From: Caprella mutica
Taxonomy: Eukaryota; Arthropoda; Malacostraca; Amphipoda; Caprellidae
Direction: 5' to 3'
Assembly: GCA_947561585.1 (NCBI GenBank)
Contig: CANNZV010000504.1
Coordinates: forward strand, 1 to 64,000
DNA length: 64,000 bases
Positions 47,672-58,781 of this stretch are shown here, piece after piece. The notes under the pieces are model-generated. The model saw nothing but the letters and a program-made list of their open reading frames with translations, made no database searches and was not told the origin of the DNA. Both the position numbers and the translations under genes were made by a program. Position 1 is the stretch's first letter, and each line of letters begins with the position of its first letter.

Positions 47672-47858
47672 TAGCTTACCAACTGACTTCAGAGTTTTCT
47701 ACTGGAGACATCACTCGCTAGGAGTTGTTCCATCATCATAATTGACATCAGCTTAACATAGAGCCTTGTATGCCATGCATGGTTGTAGGAGCACCATGCT
47801 ACTGACTATCAACTTAAAGCGTCAATTGGTTCCCAGAACATCTTACTTAGACATGGTA

Positions 47859-47999
47859 GAGTAAGTTACAAATTATCGGTCAGTTCCACATTTTCGGTTA
47901 TGTAAGAAAAACTATATATTAATTATTATATTATTTTAATTGGTATTACATAGTTCTTTCTTGCGTAACTGAAGATGTGGACTGATGCATAACTTGCCC
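47859..47999. mobile_element. Family 1 MITE in the Tao 3' UTR
   Basis: TA-flanked, left GAGTAAGTTACAAATTATCG with CACATTTTCGGTTATG, right TTGCGTAACTGAAGATGTGG and AACTTGCCC. It starts 248 bp after the stop, so it is probably transcribed as part of the 3' UTR. Confidence 0.65.
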
Positions 48000-48669
48000 T
48001 ACTCTCTATTGATTCAAATCATCATAGACCAATTGATATTTAGCTAAATAGTTTGTAATAGTTGGAGAGACATTTGGTAGCTGTGCTGAAGATGCAATGA
48101 CAAGTCTCTTCTACCACTATTACTTGCTGAGTGGTTACCAGCTAGCAATAGCTACTCCCTATTTATTTGCTCTAATTGAATATTTAATGTTTTTTCTCTG
48201 CTAGCTCCCAGACTAGCTACATCCAACATATTCTATCAGAAGTAATGCATGAATGTAGTTAGTAAAAGTGAATGAAGTTTAATTGCTTGTCATACAAGTT
48301 AGTGTATATCTTCGGTGCCAGATTGCGGTTCTTTTTTACACTTACCCTGGCGCCATCTATTGGAGTGTGATTGACTCGCTCTTCTCTTAACCCACCTATC
48401 GGTAGGTTGAAACTTAAATTAGTAGCTACTGCTAGTATTCGCTAATTCAATTAATAACTATATATATATATATATTATATCAGGCAGATGCCTCGTTTTA
48501 GTGATATCTATCGTATAAATAGTGAACTAATATATTTTAGCTGGAATTTAAATGTATTTACTTATATCGCGTAACACAACTGTAAGCATTTGAGGTGCGT
48601 GTTTTCATTCCTTGTTAAATTAGTGACAGCTCCATGGACAAAGAAATCCTTCAGATACCTAAATGTAAT

Positions 48670-48701
48670 ATTAAAAGATTATGCATTAAAGATATATTAA
48701 A
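48670..48701 (+). terminator. Candidate Tao polyadenylation signals (three ATTAAA)
   Basis: ATTAAA occurs at 48670, 48685 and 48696, about 1.06 kb after the stop. No AATAAA was noticed between the stop and this point. Weak evidence from the motif alone. Confidence 0.25.
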
Positions 48702-48947
48702 TGAACGCATATGTTAGTTATTTTATCGTCGAAATTTGTGAAATGTTATTGTTTTATGACTGATTTTAGTGGTGTAGTGAAAGATGAAGAATACCTGCGC
48801 TACACCTTACGACTTTCTGTTTGTAAATGTGTTCATATCATTTTATTTGTTGTAACTTATTATATTCTACAGTAGTCTCCTGTTAATAGGCTCACCAGCT
48901 CATTGTATCTTCGGAGAAGAAGATAGCTGAGCCTTTTTCCTTTTAAT

Positions 48948-49126
48948 GGCCGTACACACGTAGGGTTTTTAAGTCTCTCAATCAGACTGTTTGTTAAGCT
49001 CCTCCTACTTTTTCCACGAGAATATAAGAAAAAACTATATAATTACCATTTGTTTCAGTTGGTATCCATGATACCTGCAGGTATCATGGATACCAACTGA
49101 AACAAATGTGTACGGCCCTTAAAACC
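48948..49126. mobile_element. Composite fold-back element with GGCCGTACACACGTAGGG end
   Basis: The left half (GGCCGTACACACGTAGGGTT, AGCTCCTCCTACTTTTTCCA) equals the left arm of the MITE at 49381-49592. The right half is not its partner arm but a family 1-like palindrome (49047-49108), followed by GTGTACGGCCC. It looks like a chimera in which the palindrome replaced the second arm. Confidence 0.6.
49047..49108. repeat. 62-bp perfect palindrome
   Basis: CATTTGTTTCAGTTGGTATC and onward to a CTGCAG centre (49075-49080), mirrored exactly to GATACCAACTGAAACAAATG. Arms of 31 bp with no loop. It contains the ATTGGTATCCATGATACC-like centre found in the family 1 MITEs. Confidence 0.95.
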
Positions 49127-49138
49127 CTTGGCTAAATA

Positions 49139-49294
49139 GGGTGAGTTCAAGGTTTTCGGTCGGTTCCACATTTTCGATCATATTTGAACTGTTATTTGAA
49201 TGGTATCATGAATAGCAATTTAATTATAATTATTATATACTTTTCTTTTATATATTCGAAAATGTGTAACAGTCCTATAACTGTGAACTCACCC
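49139..49294. mobile_element. Family 1 MITE
   Basis: TA-flanked, left GGGTGAGTTCAAGGTTTTCG with CACATTTTCGATCATA, right TTCGAAAATGTGTAACAG and GTGAACTCACCC. Length 156 bp. Confidence 0.7.
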
Positions 49295-49380
49295 TATGTA
49301 TTATTCCATCAATTTCACAGTTAGCTTGTTTTAGGTTTTTTCGCTTCATCTTATTTCTATGGTGAGGGTATTTTCTGTTA

Positions 49381-49592
49381 AGGGCCGTACACACGTAGGG
49401 TTTTTGAAGTCTTTTCACCAGACTTTTTGCTAAGCTCCTCTTAATTTTTCCACGAGATTTTTGAATTATATAAGAATGAACAATTAGATCGTTTTTTCTT
49501 ATATGATTCAAAAGTCTCATGGAAAAAGTAGGAGCTCTTTAAAATGTCTGGTGGAAAGACTTGAAAGAAACCCTGCGTGTGTACGGCCCTTT
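49381..49592. mobile_element. Fold-back MITE with about 100-bp arms (AGGGCCGTACACACG)
   Basis: AGGGCCGTACACACGTAGGG at the left matches CCCTGCGTGTGTACGGCCCT at the right. Inner arms also pair (AGCTCCTCTTAATTTTTCCA with TGGAAAAAGTAGGAGCTC; GATTTTTGAATTATATAAGA with CTTATATGATTCAAAAGTC). Nearly the whole element is one imperfect hairpin. The two antiparallel short ORFs here are artefacts. Confidence 0.8.
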
Positions 49593-49724
49593 GAACTGTC
49601 TTGTCACAAACCTCATCGATTGCAATATTACCAGCAGTTTATTAGGAACAGTGTAAATAGAGTGCTAGCTATCATTAATTGCTTCTCTAATACTAATTAG
49701 AATGAAATTTCTCCACGTGCACTA

Positions 49725-50010
49725 TTAGAAGCCGTCTGTGGTGGATAATATCCTTCTCAATTATTATAATTCGGATTGTGCTATGTCAGTTTTACCTTGT
49801 TAATCACTATTATTCAGTTTCGCAGGATAGCGTTAGGGTTATGCTCTTCAACTAAGAGGTCTTAGATTTTGTGTTAGGTTGACTTTAAGCTTCATTTACT
49901 ATCACCTCTTCATTTTCCTCTTCCATCTGTGAGTGCAGCCAGCGGTGGTTGTGTCCCTCTTCGTCACATTCTTTGGTAAGTAACTGCATTCACGGAGTAG
50001 CTTTTCGATC
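49725..50010 (+). repeat. Family S repeat, 5' part only
   Basis: TCTGTGGTGGATAATATCC, TTCAACTAAGAGGTCTTAGA, CACCTCTTCATTTTCCTCTT and CATTCACGGAGTAGCTTTTC, then the match stops. Confidence 0.5.
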
Positions 50011-51369
50011 AAATTGTCTTAGTGACTTACTATGATTGAATGAAATATTTGACATAGTAGAAAATCTGAAAATGAATTATTACTTATCTGAACTAATGTA
50101 CCACAACTTCTACAGACATGATGACTGATTGAATGTAATCTTCATCTTCAGATCAATGCTATTAATTAATGTTGAGGCAATTATTGTCATATTCGCAAAA
50201 TTGTACTGTCCGGTACACTCAGTGGTATCTAATTTAGCATCGTAAGAAAAATCTCAGCTCAAACATCTAAATTATATCGTATTCTTCTATTGTTATCATT
50301 GTTTTTGTTATGATCCTCTACGTAGCTCCTTCCTGAATTAGTCCTATGTAGGACTAATGGGCTACTCTGATGCTTTGATTTCGAGACTCTTTATCCTTTT
50401 TTTTTCATCACATTAATGCATTTTGTTGTCATTTTCAATGCAACCGAACCAATTATTTACTTTTTCTCAATATGCATTTATTGTCGCTTTTCACGTAGAT
50501 TTCTTTTCTGAATAATTACTATCTATGCAACTATAGAACGAATCTAGATGGCTGATGTATGACCAGTGTTAGTTCGAATGACTTCTTTTTTGTTGGTAGA
50601 ATTACGGAACTCTACATATGATACCAAGTGATTCTTTAAATCCTTTATTTCTAACTTAAGAAATAGAAAAAAAATGTGATTTTTATTTGCTATTTATCAT
50701 ATAAATGTTGTTTTTATCTTTATTAATTATTAGTTCTTAAAATTGTAAGTTCATTGTGTACCCATTTTCGTAGGCATTATCACGGATGTTGAATAGAAAG
50801 TCTATTCCGTGTTTTAGCATCCTATCTATCCATTAATCTGTTCATTGCTATCATAGGAGTACGTGAAGGATGCAGGGGTGTATTGCCTATCAAAGAGCCA
50901 ACATGAACATTATTCTCCTCATCTTGTATCTACTTTTACCCTAAATTTTCAAAGAAATTTCCTATAATCTTCCATGTGTAACCACTTTAAATGAAGATTC
51001 AAGTTTCACCATTTTATACTCAAATTCGTGACTAGTGTAATTGGATGCTAGTGTAAGACTTGTTTTGACTCCATAATGCACAGAGCTCCATAGACAAAAA
51101 TAGCTGTAAAATTTTGTAAATACATTTTAATTGTGCTACCTACTTCATTTTCATTGAACTCCTTCATGGATGTTGCAGAGAATTCTGTATTCTTCCGGAC
51201 ATTACTTTGTGCTGTTTATAGCGAACGGTTGTAACCCGAGTTGCTGTCCATTCCATCTCGGTGAACTTTCAAATGTTTCTAATATCAACTAAATTGTATG
51301 CAAACCAAATATGATTGTTCTTTACATAATTGCTTCAATCGCTTAATAGTATTTCTAGTTTTAGAAGTT

Positions 51370-51500
51370 ACCGCTAGGGTTATGCTCTTCAACTACGAGG
51401 TCTTAGATTTTGTGTTAGGTATGCAGCCTTCATTTACTATCCCCTCTTCATTTTCCTCTTACATCCGTGAGTGTAGCCAACGTAGTAGCTTTTCTGCATC
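51370..51500 (+). repeat. Family S repeat, short fragment
   Basis: GGGTTATGCTCTTCAACTAC, GAGGTCTTAGATTTTGTG and ATTTTCCTCTTACATCCGTG. The ORF at 51298-51636 runs through this fragment and is not supported as a gene. The remaining 50011-52550 shows nothing else that I can name. Confidence 0.5.
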
Positions 51501-52556
51501 CATGAACTTTTGTGGTTACTACACTTGTAACTTGGTATCTATTCTTGAACCATATTCATTATGTAAACTCGTGGAAACCGGAACTGCTGCTGCTCACTTT
51601 TTCAGTATTTTAGTTGAGTTGGGCCTCGCATGGTAAATGATTATCTATTTATATTTCTCTTGAAAGTAAGTACTTAACTACTCACGTATAATTGTATGCG
51701 CATTCATAAGAGATGCAGGAATCAGATGATTGCTGAATAAAAAGGATTGCTACCTAGCAGAAACAACTACTCAGCTAACTTGATATTTTTTCTGTTTTTT
51801 TTCTTACTTAGCTTTAGTAAGTGGTTTAAAATAGTTAAATTGGTAGTAGAATAGGTAGGTAAATAAAGTTCATTCACTATATTAAGTATATTCACGAGAT
51901 TAAAAAGGTTACATGAATTAGAATAGTGTTGTAGTGGTAGAGTAGGAGCCTGTAAAGGTATTAAAAATGAATTTTACAGTAAGTTAAATATGAGGCCAAT
52001 AATGATGCAATGAAGGTTGAACTAATAAGATTAGTAGTCTCTTTACATTAAATTATAGTATATAGTCACTATATATTGCTTTAAGAATTTTCGGTGATTA
52101 AATTAATGTAATAATTTAGATTAATTGAATGATATTAAAAATCAAAAGAATACAAGTGTGCTGTTTGGTGTACATGATTTAGTCATATTAGGTACAAAAC
52201 AGGGAAACTGAAACCTGTATTATACAGTATGACTCTAATAATGAAGACTATGTATTAGATATAATAATTAATATTAATTAATTTTAATGTGAATATGACT
52301 AATCATTGCAAACTATGAATATATTCTATATATTAATTCAACTCTGTAATGAGGATACAAAATTAGGTATAACGAAGAAAATACACTCGGGAATAAGCAA
52401 TTTAGAAAGAACCTTAAAGTATGGGAAACTACAAACGATCATGTTAAGCTGTGAGAGAAACATTCCATTGAAGTATGAAAAAATTATTCGATTCTAGATT
52501 ATTATAAAAGTTTAATCAATAAGATGAAAATAGGAACAAAATTACTTAATATCAAT

Positions 52557-53034
52557 ACTGGGAACAAGTAAAGATAACGGACCAAGTAATTAAGCTAGTA
52601 AAGTGAACGGACCAGGAAACTTTTTTTTTTAGTTTTAAAAATATTTGCTTTAGTATTTTATAAATATACAACCATATTAATGATTATTCATTAATTTTGC
52701 ATATTTTATTAATGGAAAGAATGATAAAAAAACGTGATTCATTTTGAAGTTGTGAAGAACGAGTAGTAAAAATATGGAAAACTAAATTACGTGCACTCGG
52801 TAGTGCGCAAACCTTCGCTGCCACTTATCCGTTTGCTACCAAAATTTAATAAACTGGTGACTGGATAATGACCAATCGTCCCACCAAGTTTCATGCAATA
52901 TGGTTTAATACTTTTTGAGTTATAAATGACCTTGATCTTTGCCCTTTGACCCGAATGTTCCCAAAATCTAATAAAATTCGGTGGTCCGTTATCTTTACTT
53001 GTGGTTAGTTATCTTTACTTGCTCCCATTACTGT
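52557..53034. mobile_element. MITE with GGGA-CAAGTAAAGATAACGGACC termini
   Basis: The left end GGGAACAAGTAAAGATAACG is the inverse of the right end (TTATCTTTACTTGCTCCC). Each end repeats its AAGTAAAG/ATAACGGACC motif twice. The interior (52785-52985) is a CCTTGACC-family repeat. Non-coding, about 480 bp. Confidence 0.55.
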
Positions 53035-53804
53035 ATGGCTAAATGAATAGTACATGTAAATTCCCACAGATATGACATAAATTAAACGAAACCTAATTAC
53101 AATATTAATAACAAGTATAAATGTATAATGTATGAAAGGATTAACAAAATTTGAATATTACCTAATCAAAATATACCTGAACAAATAGCTACTGAAACTT
53201 AAATAGAAATATGATTATATATCTAAAATAGGAAATAGTAGTCAATTAAAATTGGCTGTTGCACGATATATTTATAGAATATATGTGGATATAGTAATGA
53301 AATTCGAAACCTAGGAGTCATCTCATATAGATATATTAGTGAAGTAAACTGTGACTTATACAACAAATTTGAAAATATTAAACGAGTTCACCAATTTTGT
53401 TCAATATTTGAGAATTAATTGAGATTGCAGTTTTTGTTTATAATTGAAAATTGATGAGATGAAATGTTTTTTTTGGTAAAAGTAAATAACCTCTTATTTA
53501 AAAAACACTCAGAGTTCACATTATCAATATATGAAATTTAAATTAGCTGAGACTCTTAGTTTAATTCGGAAAAAAAATTCAATTAGAACTATATAAAAAC
53601 ATGTTTTCTGTCTATATCATTCCATCGATTTGATTGCAAAATGCTTAAATATTACTTACTACACACACATATAAGATAATCGTAAATTGATATTATTATA
53701 AACCTGAAGAATAAAAATCTAATATGGATTAAACATATACATATAAAATTTATACATTGATATGAACATTCTTCTAATTTACTGTATACTTCGAAGTTCT
53801 TTAA

Positions 53805-56004
53805 TTGTGAGACTATACAATTTAGTGTATTATGCAGTGTATGCACATAAATATTTAAATTTAGTGCATATTTGCTTGAAATATGCATTTCCATAAAGTG
53901 CATATGCATTTTATAAAATGTTTATGCATTTATAAAACGCATATACAAAATATATGCGGCGAATAATTTTAATTAAAAAAACATTACACGTATGGATTTC
54001 TCGAAACAGGCTGTTACTAAGAAGCTCATATATTTTAAATATATTTTTTTATTAAATGTAAAAAATATTTAAACACCAAGTGGTAAAATAAAGGATGTTA
54101 ATTAACATCTTTTAATTGAAGATAATTTCAATATATTGAAATACTTCTTACAAAGCTGCTTTCAAGTACATTTATCAAGAATCTAGTATATACACTATAA
54201 GTATACAGGTAATTAAAGCTCGTACAGCGAACGATCTTTAAACGGACACCTCCTAAAAAATATATGTTCTTCTGGCCATGCAACTCCTACAACAACCTCT
54301 TTGAATTATATAGTTTAACTAATATTCTATTCGTCTACCAATTATCTAGTCGTACATTTATTATATTCAAGGTATTACAATTTACAATAAACACTTAATG
54401 TATTGTTTTTAAGATTTTCAGTATTTTGATTTTGTTACTCATTTCCTACACATTTTCTTTGATTAGAGAAGCTCTATAAAATTAAAAAGAGGTGTAACTA
54501 CCCTATATTTTCATTTGATTTAGTTACTAATATCTTTGGTTGATTTTACTTACCTTATTATTTCGTACCTACGTATTTATATGAGTAAGTTATATAAATA
54601 TTATAAGATTTTCATTAAAAAATTTATTCAATAATAATCTGAGATTGTTTACCCTCATTAGAGTTTCTTTGAAATGCTGTTAAAGAAAACTTAAAAGTTC
54701 AAATCCCCAATTAAACTAATAATTTTTGTCCTTTGTTGGGGGGCTTTACCCATATGCTGTCCGTTGTACGAGCTTAACCTGTATATATAATACATAAATG
54801 AATATATACAGTAACACTAGTTTAGAAAATATGAAAATCAGTCGATAAATTAATTAAATTTTATTATTACCTTCGCAAATTTGCAGAATGTTATATTTTA
54901 TCAGGCATTTATTTATATATTTATCATCTTGTTATTTGCATAACTGAAACAGTGTTCAACCAAATTGCCTGAAATTTGGTGGGACGATTGGTCAATGTCC
55001 ATTGAACTTCTTGTTGAATTTTGAGAGCGACTCGGTCAAAGGTCAAGATCATTTATATTCATAACTCAAAAAGTATTGAACCGTATTGAATGAAACATGG
55101 TGGGATGATTGGTCAATATACAGAAACCATTTGATCAGATTTTGGGAGAAAACGGGTCAAAGCGGTGGCGAAGGTATGCGATCTACCGAGTGCACGTAAT
55201 CTAGTTACTGTATATTTTAGGTTTTCAAAACTAAAATATTTTTGTACTCATAAAATATCCCCTCTACATCACATGAAACTAGAAGTGTGTATATGAGACT
55301 CGCCATATTTGATGGGCCAAGTTATTTTAAAATTTCATGTATAGATTGACTTGTGCAGATTATCCTGTCAGAATTGATTTTATGTCTTTGATGATTGAAT
55401 ATACATCATTTTTGTTTAATATGTACTGATTAGTGATTACTAATATAAGCTTTACGTAATATTTCTAACATAAATATTCTTGAGAATTTTTTTTTTTAAT
55501 CTTTGTGATCACTGTTGAGATTGACCTGCCTGGCGCCTCAATTTTCTCTATTGTTAATGGAATTACTAAGAATGTTGAATCTATGAACGCATGACTTGCT
55601 TTCGTCATTTCTATGCTCTGTAGAAGTTTTTGCCTTTTTTCTCTGATAAATATCAGGAATATTAAAAAGCAGAGTACAACCAAGTTCCCCACCTCGTTAT
55701 AACCTAGCCTATAATTTTTAAATTTCCTAAGTAGAATAAAAATCTAGCTCTTATTCATTCACATGATACTATTTATCTATATATGTAGAAGTTTATCATT
55801 TGAATATCAAAAATCAACTTATTTTACTAATCATTTTCTATTAGCATTTTATTTTTTCTAATGGGCATCTATTTTGCATATGTATTTTCTATTTGCATAT
55901 GCATTTCAAGAATTGCATATGCATTTCAAGATTTGCATATGCGTTTTTCATATGCATATGCATTATTTCACCAATATGCAAGATATGCAAAGTCACAACC
56001 CTAG
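53805..56004 (-). mobile_element. Inverted paralogue of the middle hAT-type element
   Basis: Read on the minus strand it starts TAGGGTTGTGACTTTGCATA (from 56004) and runs colinear with 21190-25053: GCATATGC-rich end, the AACCTAGCCTATAATTT region, ATTCTGACAGGATAATC, the CCTTGACC repeat (54955-55205) and the CAGGT-AAGCTCGTACA MITE (54206-54781). It lacks the 1206-bp and 547-bp insertions of the other copy. The end near 53805 is eroded and no target duplication is visible. A minus ORF at 55465-55692 has no domain I recognise. Confidence 0.8.
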
Positions 56005-56134
56005 TGATCATACATCACTACAAAACCAACTTCCAGATCAAACAATCTTATATAATAGTTATTTCATGCATTATATATCGAAATTAATCTGCAGTCTATA
56101 CAAACATGATATGCAATTAATCTTGTAAGGTTTA

Positions 56135-56295
56135 AGGCTGCTTCACACATCACCGGGATCCGTCCGGCACGTCACCGGTCCATCTCCGTCACTCTCCTCT
56201 CAGTGATTCGGTGACAATGAAAAAATATATCGTTACATTAATTTCAATGGACCGGTGACGTCCCGGACGGATCCCGGTGATTTGTGAAGCAGCCT
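56135..56295. mobile_element. 161-bp MITE with about 50-bp arms, TTA-flanked (PIF/Harbinger-like)
   Basis: AGGCTGCTTCACACATCACC and ATCCGTCCGG-ACGTCACCGG at the left are mirrored by CCGGTGACGTCCCGGACGGA and GGTGATTTGTGAAGCAGCCT at the right. The 3-bp TTA repeats directly on both sides (56132-56134, 56296-56298), as PIF/Harbinger elements do. It is strikingly GC-rich against its surroundings. Confidence 0.8.
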
Positions 56296-56299
56296 TTAT

Positions 56300-56830
56300 A
56301 CGTGTAAATTGTCTTCACAAAAAAATTGATGTCTCCTCCATATCAAATCGAGGTTTTCCTTAGTTTCATAACTCATACCTATTATTATTTCAAATAAAGG
56401 ACTAAATATCACAATTTTCTTAATATTACGATCTATCTCCAGGATATAGTAACTTATTTATTCGTTTTTTTATAAATATTAAGATGTTGAAACATTTAAA
56501 TTAAATTATTATCTATTACAAATGTCTTTTTTTCTAAATACATATATTTATTTGATAACTTGAACGAATTTTAAATATGTATTTCCCACTCTATGATAAT
56601 TACATTCTTTCTAGCCATTACCTATATAGAAAAGGTCATTGTAATGGGGTTCTGTATAGCTGCCAGACATGTATTTCACCAAGAATGATACCTACAGGGA
56701 TTACATAACTAAAACTGATAGAGTAGGGACCTTATCCTTAGACATGATAAGGCTTCAAATTGAAGAGTGTTAAGTTCACAAGATCATTATACCAACTGAA
56801 TCAATGAGTGCAGCGTTCGCTATACATATA
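56300..56830. other. Intergenic, nothing recognised
   Basis: AT-rich sequence between the TTA-flanked MITE and the Tc1 element, without ORFs, repeats or motifs that I can support. Confidence 0.5.
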
Positions 56831-57124
56831 TACAGTGGGAGGACTCAAGTATTTAAACACCTAGCTTTTTATTATTAATGATACTTCCAGTCCACCTAGA
56901 AGCATGAAACGTTGACAGAATATAGATTTTAATGAATAGATTAAGAATCTAAAAGAAAAAATGTGCACGTAACAAAAGTATTCAACCATTTCTGTTCTAC
57001 AATTTTCTAACCGATATTTCAATGTTTTTACAATCTATAACATTCTGAGCGTTTGTAAAATAAGAAACTACGTGGATATGCTCACAATTTCGCAGTTATT
57101 CCCAACTGACTCACCGCCTATCAA

Positions 57125-57159
57125 CATGGCCGTCTATAGTTCAACTATAGACGGCCATG
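57125..57159. repeat. Perfect 16-bp stem hairpin inside the Tc1 element
   Basis: CATGGCCGTCTATAGT, a TCA loop, then ACTATAGACGGCCATG. It lies 37 bp before the transposase ATG. Confidence 0.95.
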
Positions 57160-57195
57160 CTATCAATCCCCAAAGGGTTCCTAAGAGAAGGAATC

Positions 57196-58225
57196 ATGCC
57201 TAAAGTAAAGGAAGTATCAGATTACCATTAAAAACGATTAATATAACTTATTAGTGAAGGAAGGTCCTACACGAAGATTTCTCAGAAATAAATGTGTTAT
57301 TTCCACCCGTTGGCTCCAATATTCGTATATTTATCAACACGGATCAACTATTAACTTTGCACGGTCAGGTGCATCACGAAAAACTAATGCACTGGGTCAT
57401 CAAATTTCACTTTAAAAAGTCAAAAACAAACCGATGAGTACTTGAAAGGAGGTAAGGAATGATTTCGAAGCTACCGGTATCTCAGTAAGTAGTCGTATCA
57501 TCAGTAGAGAGCTGCACAGTAGCAACATAAACTGTTTCCAGCCTCACAAAACCTCTCTGCTTAAAAAAACCTTGTTGCAAACCGTTCGAAATTTGCTAGA
57601 GACGACCATTTTAGAAAAGGGAACAAATTTTGAAATAGTATCATGTGATCGGATGAAAGCAGAATTAATTTTTTTGGGTCCAGTGATACTCATCACGTGT
57701 GGAGGTCAAAAGAAACAGCGTGTGTTCCTAAGAAGATCATATAAACTGCGAAGCATGGAGGTGGCAGTATCATGGGTTGGGGTTGTTTCTCTGCACATCA
57801 CACTGGGCCACTCCATATTATTGATGGAAAGATGCAAGGCGCCATGTATCGCAAAAGTTTGAACAAGAATCTAATTCCGAATGGAAGAGGCTCTTACGAT
57901 AGAAAGACTTGGAAGTTCCAGCAGGGCAACGACCCGAAACACATTGATAATTAATTTAACAAGGAAATTGTTCACTGAAAAGAAAATCAACGTCCTCCCA
58001 TCATAACCATGTCAGTCTCCAGACGTCAATCCAATAGGAAATCTTTGGGGACCATTGAAGAAGCAGGTCAACCAAAGAAATCCTAAAAATCTTGTCGAAT
58101 TGAAGGAATTCTGCATTGAGGAATTTAGGAAAACAACAATAACTGCTTGTGAAGATTTGATTTACTCGTATGACAGCCGTCTCCAAGAAGTAGAAGCGAA
58201 GGAATGCTTCGGAACCAAATATTAA
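57196..58225 (+). pseudogene. Tc1 transposase pseudogene
   Basis: Starts at ATG 57196 (MPKVKEVSDYH, then a stop). Recognisable pieces lie in changing frames: [30 protein letters not shown] (second catalytic Asp) and, further on, the equivalents of SPDVNPIGNLW and LYSYDSRLQEVEAKECF. Several stops and frameshifts separate them, so it cannot make an enzyme. The copy at 61036-61820 is a relative. Confidence 0.85.
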
Positions 58226-58781
58226 ATGTATATTAGGGAGTGGTCGAATACTTAACTAGAAGTACGTATAATAAATAATAAAAACCTAGGAATATAAATA
58301 GTTGTGTCCCCCCACTGTACGTATAGTCATATAGATTCCTACAAATAAACATTTCAGAAAAAGTTATCAGTGGCCCGGATATGAAAACCAAATACTTCAA
58401 AATAAACAAGGGTAACTAATTTATTTGGTAATTGTTTCGATTCAACTGTTGCAGCTCCAATTATTTACATAATTAACGAAAAATAATTATAGAAACGAAA
58501 TTTAGCCAAATGTCATTCGACTGAAATTATCTCGTTAAATATATCATTAAAGCTTCATAATGTCTGTATTACCTAATTGCAATTTACGAAAAATAAGGCC
58601 AATGGAAAAAATTCCAAGCATCTAAATTACTGAGTGTAAGTTGCATTTCTGACATCGAGATTCGAAATCCTATTCCAGTTATAGCAAAATGAATTACGGT
58701 CTTTCGCGATTATTGTTTTCAAACACAGTTTTTCAGTGTTGGTTTTTGATTTCCAAACAGAGCTTGGCATCTCTTTTGTGT

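Larger units (their letters stand above)
56833..58317 (+). mobile_element. Tc1-family element, complete ends
   Basis: Left CAGTGGGAGGACTCAAGTAT and right ATAGTTGTGTCCCCCCACTG are inverted repeats, flanked by TA at 56831-56832 and 58318-58319. Length 1485 bp, typical of Tc1. A subterminal GTAACAAAAGTATTCAACCA (about 56970) repeats the terminal motif, as in IR/DR-type Tc1 ends. It holds a broken transposase (57196-58225) and a perfect hairpin (57125-57159). Confidence 0.88.

Noticed and set aside
49047..49108. Transcription terminator
   Set aside because: A perfect palindrome in a metazoan intergenic MITE cluster; no U tract and no gene ending next to it.
51298..51636. ORF of 112 residues
   Set aside because: Part of it is a family S fragment shared with four non-coding loci; no conserved domain.
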